From: Propionivibrio limicola
Lineage (GTDB): Bacteria > Pseudomonadota > Gammaproteobacteria > Burkholderiales > Rhodocyclaceae
Reading direction: 5' to 3'
Assembly (NCBI RefSeq): GCF_009469695.1
Contig: NZ_SSSR01000004.1
Coordinates: forward strand, 1 to 64,000
DNA length: 64,000 bases
The position numbers and the translations under genes are program-made. This document shows positions 19,888 to 28,079 of the stretch, piece by piece. How positions within the stretch are numbered: the first letter of the stretch is position 1; each line of letters starts with the position of its first letter. Under the pieces are notes generated by a model. That model was given only the letters and a program-made list of their open reading frames with translations. It was not told where the DNA came from and did not search any database.

Positions 19888-21464
19888 AACAGGGTCAGGC
19901 TCTTGGCATCGGACTCGTGACAGTCGCACTGGCGACCGGCGGCGGTTACTGGTTCGGCAGCCGCACCAGCGCTCCGGGGAATACCACGATTTCGTCTGCC
20001 GGAAGCGACGACTCGGGTGTTAAGAAGGAGCGCAAACTCCTCTACTACCGCAATCCGATGGGCCTGCCCGACACCTCGCCGACGCCCAAGAAAGACCCGA
20101 TGGGCATGAATTACATTCCGGTCTATGAGGGCGAAGACACCGGTGAAAGCGACGCAGCCGGCACGATCACGGTCAGCACCGAGAAAGTCCAGAAACTCGG
20201 TGTCAGAACCGAAGCTGCACAACGCCGCGTGCTCGACCGGATCGTGCGCGCCGCCGGCCGCGTCGAGCCGGATGAACGCCGCCTCTACGCCATTGCCCCG
20301 AAATTCGAGGGCTACGTCGAGCGCCTGCACGTCAACGTCACCGGCCAGCCGGTCGGCAAGGGGCAGCCGTTGTTCGAGGTGTACAGCCCGGAACTCGTCT
20401 CGGCGCAACGCGAATACGCGATTGCCGCGCAGGGCGTCGACGCGCTGAAGGGCGCCGGCGGCGAGGCACAGGACGGCATGCGGCAACTGGCCGAGTCGAG
20501 CCTGTTGCGGCTGAAGAACTGGGACATTCCGGAAGCCCAGGTCAAGGCGATGGCCAAGTCCGGCCAGACCCGGCGCACGCTGACCTTCCACTCGCCTGTC
20601 GCCGGCATCGTCACCGAGAAGAAGGCGCTGCAAGGCATGCGCTTCATGCCGGGCGAAATGCTCTATCAGGTGGCCGATCTGTCGTCGGTGTGGGTCGTCG
20701 CCGACGTCTTCGAACAGGATATCGGGCTGCTAAAACCGGGCGCCAAGGCCACGGTGCGCATCAACGCTTACCCGGACAAGATTTTCGAAGGCAAGGTGAG
20801 CTACGTGTATCCGACGCTCAACCCGGACACGCGCACCGTGCCGGTGCGGGTCGAACTCGCCAACCCCGGCCTGCTGCTGAAGCCGGCGATGTTCGCGCAG
20901 GTGGAGCTGCCGGTGGCGGCACAGAAAAATGGCATGGCCAACGTCGTCACCGTGCCGGTTTCCGCGATCATCGACAGCGGCAAGCGCCAGATTGCGCTGG
21001 TGCAACTCGGGAAAGACGAGAAGGCGGGCCGTTTTGAACCGCGCGAAGTCAAACTCGGCGCGCGCAGCGACAACTACGTGGAAGTCATCGAAGGCATCAA
21101 GGAAGGCGAACAGGTCGTCGTTGCCGCCAATTTCCTGATCGACGCGGAAAGCAATCTCAAGGCAGCCGTGGGCGGTTTCGGCGCGGCGCCCACCGAAGGC
21201 GCCGGCAAGCTAGCCGCCACCGTCGGCCATCAGGCAAGCGGCACGATCGAGAGCGTCGATGCCGCAACCGGCATGGTCAGCATCGAACACGGCCCGGTCG
21301 CCAGCCTCAAGTGGCCGGCCATGACCATGGAGTTCAAACCGGCCAACGCGGCGCTGATGAAGGGCCTGCAACCGGGCGCCGCCATCGACTTCGAGTTCGT
21401 CGAACGTGGTCAGGGCGAATGGGTGATTACGGGAATCAAACCGGCCAATCACAAACAACACTAA
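19884..21464 (+). CDS. cusB: RND periplasmic adaptor CusB with a C-terminal CusF domain
   Basis: 526 residues. An N-terminal membrane anchor/signal region is followed by the heavy-metal-binding block LLYYRNPMGLPDTSPTPKKD (about 50-69), which carries the methionines used by CusB, then barrel-sandwich and beta-barrel adaptor domains. After about residue 445 a complete CusF-like domain follows (IEHGPVASLKWPAMTMEF with His, Trp and Met ligands). Such fusions occur in betaproteobacteria. The pump therefore has two CusF units, one free and one tethered. Confidence 0.9.
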   Translation: MKQGQALGIGLVTVALATGGGYWFGSRTSAPGNTTISSAGSDDSGVKKERKLLYYRNPMGLPDTSPTPKKDPMGMNYIPVYEGEDTGESDAAGTITVSTEKVQKLGVRTEAAQRRVLDRIVRAAGRVEPDERRLYAIAPKFEGYVERLHVNVTGQPVGKGQPLFEVYSPELVSAQREYAIAAQGVDALKGAGGEAQDGMRQLAESSLLRLKNWDIPEAQVKAMAKSGQTRRTLTFHSPVAGIVTEKKALQGMRFMPGEMLYQVADLSSVWVVADVFEQDIGLLKPGAKATVRINAYPDKIFEGKVSYVYPTLNPDTRTVPVRVELANPGLLLKPAMFAQVELPVAAQKNGMANVVTVPVSAIIDSGKRQIALVQLGKDEKAGRFEPREVKLGARSDNYVEVIEGIKEGEQVVVAANFLIDAESNLKAAVGGFGAAPTEGAGKLAATVGHQASGTIESVDAATGMVSIEHGPVASLKWPAMTMEFKPANAALMKGLQPGAAIDFEFVERGQGEWVITGIKPANHKQH

Positions 21465-21471
21465 GGACTTG

Positions 21472-21569
21472 ACCACCAAGTCACCAAGAACACAAAGATT
21501 CACCAAGAAAATCAAAAGATTAAGCGGCTCTTCTTGGTGCGACTTGGTGCCCTTGGTGTCTTGGTGGTT
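21472..21569. repeat. Long imperfect inverted repeat between cusB and cusA
   Basis: Left arm begins ACCACCAAGTCACCAAG, right arm ends CTTGGTGTCTTGGTGGT; both are built from short CCAAG/CTTGG units. A large hairpin is possible in the RNA. The whole cusB-cusA gap is 148 bp; the rest holds only the approach to the cusA start. A related style of repeat lies at 61858-61968. Confidence 0.7.
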
Positions 21570-21612
21570 CGCAGTTAAGTCAATAACTGATCGCAACTGA
21601 AAGAGTCGCCTC

Positions 21613-24600
21613 ATGCTCGCCAACATCATCGACTGGTCCGCCCGCAACCGTGTTCTCGTCCTGCTGGCAACGCTGTTCATCGTCATCGCCGGTGTTTATG
21701 CCGTGCTACGCACGCCGATCGACGCCCTGCCCGACCTCTCCGACGTGCAGGTCATTGTCTACACCGAGGCGCCGGGACAGGCGCCGCAGGTGGTCGAGGA
21801 CCAGATCACTTACCCGCTGACCACGGCCATGCTCTCGGTGCCGAAATCGAAGGTCGTGCGCGGCTTCTCGTTCTTCGGCGCCTCCTTCGTCTACATCATT
21901 TTCGAGGACGGCACCGACATCTACTGGGCGCGTTCGCGCGTGCTCGAATACCTCAACTTCGCCGCTGGCCGCCTGCCCAATGGGGTGACGCCGCAGATCG
22001 GGCCGGATGCTTCGGGCGTCGGCTGGGTCTATCAGTACGCCCTGCTCGCCAAGGACAAAACGCTGGCCGAACTGCGCTCGATTCAGGACTGGTTCGTCCG
22101 CTACCAGCTGACCAAGGCGCACGGCGTCGCCGAAGTCGCTTCGATCGGCGGCTTCGTGCAGACCTATCAGGTGACGGTCGATCCGGTGAAGCTGCGTTCC
22201 TACGGCATTCCGCTGATGAAGGTGGCGCAGGTGATCCGCGATTCGAACCGCGACGTCGGCGGCCGCACTGTGGAAATGGCCGAAACCGAATACATGGTGC
22301 GCGGCAAGGGTTATCTGCGCGGTGCCAGCGACATCGAGCAGCTGGTGGTGAAGGCCACAGCTGGAAAAGGCGGGGGAACGCCGGTGCTGATCCGCGACGT
22401 CGCCCGTGTCGAGATCGTGCCGGACGAGCGGCGCGGCATCACCGAGCTGAACGGCGAAGGCGAGGTCGTCTCCGGCATCGCCATCGCCCGCTTCGGTGAA
22501 AACGCGCTGGAAGTCATCCACAACCTGAAGGAGAAGGTGGCCGAGATCACGCCCGGTTTGCCGGAAGGTGTCACCATCGAGCCGGTCTACGACCGCTCCG
22601 AGTTGATCCATCGCGCCATCGACACGCTGAAGAACACGCTGATCGAGGAATTGCTGATCGTCGCCGCCGTCTGCTTCATTTTCCTGCTGCACCTGCGCAG
22701 CGCGCTGGTCGCCGTCATCATGCTGCCGATCGCTATCCTGATGTCCTTCATCGCCATGCGCTGGCTGGGCATGAGCTCCAATCTGATGAGTCTGGGCGGT
22801 ATCGCCATCGCCATCGGGGAGATGGTCGACGCCTCGGTAGTGATGATCGAGAACGCGCACAAGCATCTCGAAGCACTTGACCGCAAAATCCCCCGTCATT
22901 CCGGCGAAAGCCGGGATCCAGAGGATGACCAAGAAACCTGGATTCCGGCTTCCGCCGGAATGACGGCCCGGGCCAAGGCCATCATCGCCGCCTGCAAGGA
23001 GGTCGGCCCGTCGCTCTTTTACTCGCTGCTCATCGTCACCGTCTCTTTCCTGCCCGTTTTCGCACTCGAAGGCCAGGAAGGCCGCCTTTTCTCGCCGCTG
23101 GCCTGGACCAAGACCCTGGCGATGGCCGCTGCGGCCATCCTCTCGGTCACGCTGGTCCCTGCGCTAATGGTGATCTTCGTGCGCGGCAAGATCATGCCGG
23201 AAGCGAAGAATCCGGTGAACCGCTTCCTGATCTGGCTCTACCGCCCGGTCATCGCTGGCGTGATGCGCTGGAAGAAGACGACCATCGCCATCGCCTTGCT
23301 GACCCTGTTCGCCTCCTTCTATCCGGCGTCGAAGCTCGGCTCCGAATTCATGCCGACACTGAACGAAGGCACGCTGTTCTACATGCCCGCCTCGCTGCCC
23401 GGCATGTCGATCACCAAAGCCGCCGAAGTGCTGCAGACACAGAACAAGATCATCAAGAGCTTCCCGGAAGTCGCCTCGGTCTACGGCAAGGCCGGCCGAG
23501 CCAACACGGCCACCGACCCGGCGCCGACCGAGATGTTCGAGACCGTGATCAACCTGAAGCCCGAATCCGAATGGCGCGCCGGCATGAACATCGACAAGTT
23601 GATCGCCGAGATGGACAAGGCGCTGCAGTTCCCCGGCATCTCGAACTCCTGGACGATGCCGATCAAGGCACGCATCGACATGCTTTCGACCGGCATCCGC
23701 ACGCCGATCGGCATCAAGGTCTTCGGCAAGGATCTCGATGAAATGGAGAAGCTGGCGCGGCAGATCGAAACCGTGGTCAAGAACGTACCCGGCACGTCGA
23801 GCGCCTTCGCCGAGCGCATCACCGGCGGCTTCTACCTCAACATCGAGCCGGATCGCACGCAACTGGCGCGCTACGGCCTGTCGGTTGGCGAAGTGCAGGA
23901 CGTGATCGGCACAGCGCTCGGCGGCGAGATGGTCACGACGACCGTCGAAGGCCGCGAACGCTACGGCGTGACGGTGCGCTATCCGCGTGAACTCCGCTCC
24001 GACCCGCAGCAGATCGCCCGCGAAGTGCTGGTGCCGACGATGGACGGGGCGATGATTCCATTGGGGCAACTCGCCAAGGTCGAAATCGCCAAGGGCGCCC
24101 CGGCCATCCGTACCGAAAACGCCCTGCTCTCGGCCTATATCTACGTTGACATCCGTGAGCGCGACATCGGCAGCTACGTCGCCGAGGCGAAGAAGGCCGT
24201 GGCCGACAACGTGCAGTTTCCACCCGGTTACTATGCGACGTGGAGCGGCCAGTTCGAGAACATGGAGCGCGCCATCGAGAAGATGAAGGTCGTCGTGCCG
24301 GTGACGCTGCTGATCATTTTCCTGCTGCTCTACCTCAACTTCCGGCGCATCACGGAAACCCTGATCGTCATGCTTTCGGTGCCCTTCGCGCTGGTCGGCG
24401 GCATCTGGCTGATGTGGGCGCTCGGCTACAACATGAGCGTCGCCGTCGCCATCGGTTTCATCGCACTCGCCGGCGTCGCCGCCGAAACCGGCGTCGTCAT
24501 GCTGATCTACCTCGATCAGGCCTGGGAAGAAATCAAGGCGAAACGCCGCGCCGCAGGCCAAGAGCCGACCGCCAGCGACCTCTACGCGGCGGTGATGGAA

Positions 24601-24834
24601 GGCGCCGTAGAGCGCGTGCGGCCGAAGATGATGACCGTCGTCTCGACCATGGCCGGCCTGCTGCCGATCATGTGGGTCGCCGGCACCGGTTCGGAGGTAA
24701 TGCGCCGGATCGGCGCGCCGATGGTCGGCGGGATGGTGTCGTCGACGATACTGACGCTGGTGGTGATTCCGGCGATTTACGCTCTGGTGAAGCAGTGGGG
24801 GGTTGGGAAAGGGCGGGAATTCGGGGGGCTCTGA
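21613..24834 (+). CDS. cusA: Heavy-metal RND efflux pump CusA
   Basis: 1073 residues, the inner-membrane proton-driven pump for Cu(I)/Ag(I). RND features: helix 1 followed by DALPDLSDVQVIV, the TM4 block GEMVDASVVMIENAHKH (about 402-418) with its acidic residue, and a second half with YLNFRRITETLIVMLSVPFALVGG and AAETGVVMLIYLDQAW. Methionines typical of the Cu/Ag subgroup are present (PASLPGMSITKAAE). At about residues 427-452 an extra segment IPRHSGESRDPED...WIPASAGMT is the translation of a dispersed palindromic element; it falls in the cytoplasmic loop after TM4, where E. coli CusA also has a variable loop. The frame is kept, so the protein is probably functional. Confidence 0.93.
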   Translation: MLANIIDWSARNRVLVLLATLFIVIAGVYAVLRTPIDALPDLSDVQVIVYTEAPGQAPQVVEDQITYPLTTAMLSVPKSKVVRGFSFFGASFVYIIFEDGTDIYWARSRVLEYLNFAAGRLPNGVTPQIGPDASGVGWVYQYALLAKDKTLAELRSIQDWFVRYQLTKAHGVAEVASIGGFVQTYQVTVDPVKLRSYGIPLMKVAQVIRDSNRDVGGRTVEMAETEYMVRGKGYLRGASDIEQLVVKATAGKGGGTPVLIRDVARVEIVPDERRGITELNGEGEVVSGIAIARFGENALEVIHNLKEKVAEITPGLPEGVTIEPVYDRSELIHRAIDTLKNTLIEELLIVAAVCFIFLLHLRSALVAVIMLPIAILMSFIAMRWLGMSSNLMSLGGIAIAIGEMVDASVVMIENAHKHLEALDRKIPRHSGESRDPEDDQETWIPASAGMTARAKAIIAACKEVGPSLFYSLLIVTVSFLPVFALEGQEGRLFSPLAWTKTLAMAAAAILSVTLVPALMVIFVRGKIMPEAKNPVNRFLIWLYRPVIAGVMRWKKTTIAIALLTLFASFYPASKLGSEFMPTLNEGTLFYMPASLPGMSITKAAEVLQTQNKIIKSFPEVASVYGKAGRANTATDPAPTEMFETVINLKPESEWRAGMNIDKLIAEMDKALQFPGISNSWTMPIKARIDMLSTGIRTPIGIKVFGKDLDEMEKLARQIETVVKNVPGTSSAFAERITGGFYLNIEPDRTQLARYGLSVGEVQDVIGTALGGEMVTTTVEGRERYGVTVRYPRELRSDPQQIAREVLVPTMDGAMIPLGQLAKVEIAKGAPAIRTENALLSAYIYVDIRERDIGSYVAEAKKAVADNVQFPPGYYATWSGQFENMERAIEKMKVVVPVTLLIIFLLLYLNFRRITETLIVMLSVPFALVGGIWLMWALGYNMSVAVAIGFIALAGVAAETGVVMLIYLDQAWEEIKAKRRAAGQEPTASDLYAAVMEGAVERVRPKMMTVVSTMAGLLPIMWVAGTGSEVMRRIGAPMVGGMVSSTILTLVVIPAIYALVKQWGVGKGREFGGL
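22894..22966. repeat. Palindromic repeat element inserted in frame inside cusA
   Basis: About 73 bp. The arms start CGTCATTCCGGCGAAAGC and end GCTTCCGCCGGAATGACG and are near-perfect inverted complements over about 28 bp, with a short spacer. Three related copies lie in intergenic DNA at 36436-36503, 56771-56847 and 60601-60687. This copy adds about 24 codons to cusA without a stop. Confidence 0.85.
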
Positions 24835-24848
24835 GCTGCGGTTCCCCT

Positions 24849-25295
24849 CTACTGCAAACTCACCACCAGCGAAGCCACCATCTTGTGCCAGCGCAAGGGC
24901 AGGATGTAGGCCTTGACGGTGCTCGGAACCTGAATCGACTTGGCAGTTCCTTCGACAACGACGGGCACGGAAATCATGAAATCCGGCCCGAAGTGGCGGC
25001 GCGCGTTGCCGGAAATGATGTTGGCGACTTCACCGACCAGATCGCCGAGGTTCTTGTCGGAAACGTCCGATTCGCCGACATGCAGCAGCAATTGGCGTAA
25101 CAAGTCGCGCCGGGCGGTGAAATAGACGCAGCCCTGCCGCTGGCCGGAGATGCCGATCACGCCGGTAAAGTCGTAAATAGGCAAGGCGCTACGTTCGCCG
25201 AGATACGGGCTGCCGAGTTCCGGTAGCTTGCCCGTCTGGCTCTCAAAGTAATGGCTGACGATATCGAGGAAAATGTGCAGTTCGCGCTCATCCAT
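24849..25295 (-). CDS. CheX-like chemotaxis phosphatase
   Basis: 148 residues. CheX proteins dephosphorylate CheY-P. The family helix is seen as DKNLGDLVGEVANIISGNARRHFG (about 80-103), which contains the E-x2-N active-site pattern (EVAN). Its start overlaps the end of the upstream receiver gene by 8 bp and it is the last gene of a three-gene set kinase-receiver-CheX. It should shorten the life of the phosphorylated partner at 25288-25665. Convergent with cusA. Confidence 0.85.
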   Translation of the reverse strand: MDERELHIFLDIVSHYFESQTGKLPELGSPYLGERSALPIYDFTGVIGISGQRQGCVYFTARRDLLRQLLLHVGESDVSDKNLGDLVGEVANIISGNARRHFGPDFMISVPVVVEGTAKSIQVPSTVKAYILPLRWHKMVASLVVSLQ

Positions 25296-25665
25296 TTGAA
25301 GTCCCTCCCAGCAGTTCGTCCATCGCTTCGGTCAGATCGGTTTCCGAAAACGGCTTGCACAGGAATCCCTGTGCCCCCTCCTTCAGCGCCTGAATCGCCG
25401 TCGCTTTGTCGGCCAGCGCCGAGACGACGAGGATCAACACCTTCGAATTGATCCGACGCAACGCCCGGATGCATTCGATGCCGTCCATGCGCGGCATCGT
25501 GATGTCCATGGTCACCAGGTCGGGTTTTGTCCTGGCGAACTGGGCGACGGCTTCCTCGCCATTGGCCGCCGTTGCCACCACCTCCATGTGGTGCTCGCCA
25601 AGCGTGCGTGTTATTTTGCTGCGGATGATGTTCGAGTCATCCACGATCATCAGTTTGATACTCAT
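25288..25665 (-). CDS. Single-domain CheY-like response regulator
   Basis: 125 residues, receiver domain only. Acidic pocket DD at 9-10, phosphoacceptor Asp in LVTMDITMPRMDG (about 54), conserved Ser/Thr-equivalent in LVVSALADKATA and Lys in GFLCKPFSE. No output domain. The ATG overlaps the kinase stop by one base, so it is coupled to that kinase. Output could be a motor or another protein; no flagellar genes are nearby. Confidence 0.9.
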   Translation of the reverse strand: MSIKLMIVDDSNIIRSKITRTLGEHHMEVVATAANGEEAVAQFARTKPDLVTMDITMPRMDGIECIRALRRINSKVLILVVSALADKATAIQALKEGAQGFLCKPFSETDLTEAMDELLGGTSNG

Positions 25666-27794
25666 CAGGCGGCCTCCCCGATCAGCGCGTTGCCCAGTTC
25701 ATGCTTCGACTCGTGTTTTGCCGCTTTGCCCGCCGCGCTCGCCTCGGCATCCAGCTTGAGTGGCAGTTGCACACGCAAATGGCAGTACTCGCCGCGTGTT
25801 GATCCGATGCGGATGCGACCGCCCTGTCGACTGATCATTTCCTTTACGGCATCGAGGCCAACGCCGCGTCCGGCATCCTCGTTCGCCTCTTCCTGCGTCG
25901 ATAGCCACGGCTCGAAGATCATCATCGTCAGCCTCCGCGTATCGAGCGATTGCGCCGCTTCGGCGGTGAAGCGGCCGGAACGGACAGCGGCCTGGCGGAC
26001 TTTTTCGAGATTGATGCCGGCCCCGTCGTCGCGGAAACTCAATTCGACGAAACCATCGCCCTGATCGGAAACATAAACCGCCAGATGCGCCGCTTCGGAC
26101 TTGCCGCGCAACTTGCGCTCGGACGGCGTTTCGACGCCATGCACGATCGCATTCCTGACGAACTGATTGACTGTCGTGTTCAGTGTTTCGCGCAGTGAAG
26201 AAGCCAGCGTCGAAAGCTCAAGCCCTTGATAGGTCAGATCGACTTTCTTGTGATGGCGCGTGGCAAGCTGGTTGGCGAAAGCATTCCACTGCCGAACCAT
26301 CGGCTGTACCGCATCTTCACCCGATTCACGCGGTGGGCGCGCCGGTTCGACGCTGACGATGCCGCGTATCTGACCGATTTTCGCGATCACGTCGCGAATG
26401 GCCGCAATCTCCGAAAACAGCGCCTTGACGCGCACGGTGACCGGCAACAGGTCTTCTGAGGTACGTTTCGTCTTCTCGCGCAGTTCGCGCAAGACCGACT
26501 CGAAACCGTGGAAAGACTGCGTGATGGCGTCGAGTTGCAGCGCCGCCGCGTCACCCTTGAGTTGATGCGCTGTTCTCGCAATCGCATCGATACAGCGCGT
26601 CTCGATCCCGGTCGTTGGGTTGCTCGTTCGAAGCATCTCGTTGATTTCGTTGAGGCCGTGGGTGGCGCTCGCGAGAAATTCCTGCAGCAGACGCGGATCG
26701 GCCTGCAGGATGTAGACCATCATCGTCATCTGATCCTGCACGCGGCGCTCGCTCTCGCGCAGTTCGCGTTCCAGACGGACCTGACGGCTGATGTTGTTGG
26801 CCGTGACCAGCAGGTGTGTCACCTTGCCGTTCTTGAACACGCGGTTGAAACGGATTTGCAGGAAGCGGGATTCAACGATGCCGTTCGGGCGCAATGAGCT
26901 GATTTCGACGCAGTCGAGCGGATTGAGGCTGGCGACGAGCTTTTCCTTCACGTCATGGCGCAACAGCAGTTCGATGTATTCCTTCGCCGTATCAAACGTC
27001 TTGGGCGATACCGAGGGTTTGAGCAGATCAAGGAAGTAATCGCCAGGTTTCACCTCAAAGCCGAGAACGCGGGTCAGCGCTTTGGATGTCTGCGCGCCCA
27101 TGCGCAGCTCGTGGTTGAGCAGGAATAGGCCGTCTTGCGTCGTGCGGAAAATATCCTCGATTTCACGGTGAGACGCTTCGACACGCACCGAAAAGAAGAG
27201 ACCGACACCCAGCAGCGCAATGCCGACAATACCAACGCCGATAACGAGATAGTCCATCTGGCTAGCCAGCGCCAGCATTGGGTCGGCAGAACCGTAGTCG
27301 ATCCCGACGAACACAGCCCCGCGCGTGCCATCCTGAAAGGAAACCGGCAGGTAGGTGGACATGTGCCGCCGGTCGAACAGGGTGATTTGTCCGGAATACT
27401 CTTTCCCTGCCTTCAGTGCTTTGGCTGCATCCGAATTCGGGTCAAGCACCGAGCCGACCGCCTGCGCGCCGTCCGCCTTTTTCAGGGTAGTTCTGGCGCG
27501 AACATAGTCACCGTGCTTGAACAGAAACATCGTCACCACCGTCTTGCCGTCGTTGGTAAAGGCATCGAGCAGCTTGGCGCGGGAAAGATAGTCCTCCGTC
27601 CAGTGTTCGGGCGACGCATGGATACCCTTCAGCGAGTGGGCCAGCGCGCTCGTCTGGTTTTCGAGCGCCCGGTTCGTCATCTGGGGAATGATCGAGAGTT
27701 TGATGAACGCCACGATGGCCACGATGACGAGAACGGCTGTCAGGCAGGAAGCGAAAAGCAGCTTGGTGGCGATGGATTTCGACTTGAAGCTCAT
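25665..27794 (-). CDS. Membrane-bound CheA-like histidine kinase with cache sensor, PAS-like and Hpt domains
   Basis: 709 residues. Helix near 12-32, then an extracytoplasmic cache-type domain (to about 185, with RGAVFVGIDYGSADP), a second helix (about 190-212), a PAS-like domain (about 215-345), an Hpt-type block TAHQLKGDAAALQL (His near 411), and a CheA-type ATPase with VNQFVRNAIVHGVETPSERK (about 535) and RGVGLDAVKEMISRQGG. No CheA P5/CheW-like domain and no receptor partner are present, so sensing and kinase functions are in one chain. It heads the kinase-CheY-CheX operon. The ligand is unknown. Confidence 0.85.
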   Translation of the reverse strand: MSFKSKSIATKLLFASCLTAVLVIVAIVAFIKLSIIPQMTNRALENQTSALAHSLKGIHASPEHWTEDYLSRAKLLDAFTNDGKTVVTMFLFKHGDYVRARTTLKKADGAQAVGSVLDPNSDAAKALKAGKEYSGQITLFDRRHMSTYLPVSFQDGTRGAVFVGIDYGSADPMLALASQMDYLVIGVGIVGIALLGVGLFFSVRVEASHREIEDIFRTTQDGLFLLNHELRMGAQTSKALTRVLGFEVKPGDYFLDLLKPSVSPKTFDTAKEYIELLLRHDVKEKLVASLNPLDCVEISSLRPNGIVESRFLQIRFNRVFKNGKVTHLLVTANNISRQVRLERELRESERRVQDQMTMMVYILQADPRLLQEFLASATHGLNEINEMLRTSNPTTGIETRCIDAIARTAHQLKGDAAALQLDAITQSFHGFESVLRELREKTKRTSEDLLPVTVRVKALFSEIAAIRDVIAKIGQIRGIVSVEPARPPRESGEDAVQPMVRQWNAFANQLATRHHKKVDLTYQGLELSTLASSLRETLNTTVNQFVRNAIVHGVETPSERKLRGKSEAAHLAVYVSDQGDGFVELSFRDDGAGINLEKVRQAAVRSGRFTAEAAQSLDTRRLTMMIFEPWLSTQEEANEDAGRGVGLDAVKEMISRQGGRIRIGSTRGEYCHLRVQLPLKLDAEASAAGKAAKHESKHELGNALIGEAA

Positions 27795-28079
27795 GGTGTG
27801 TCACCTCTTCAAAAGCGATCCGAATGCTGACGACTGCATTTGCAACGTATTCCGACATCGCTTCTATCCGGAAAGTCATAGATTGCGCATGTCATGTTGC
27901 GACGGCCATAGTTTCAAAAAAACAGTGACTTGTGCACTCGTAGAAACCGCAATAAAAAGCGGTAATTACGGACCTGCCGCCGCGAAGCAGGAAGGGCATG
28001 ACGCGCCAAAGCCAGCGCTGGCCGGCCCGTCGGCGAGGTTACAATTGCGCCGATTCGACTATCGCTGAGCGTGACCTGC

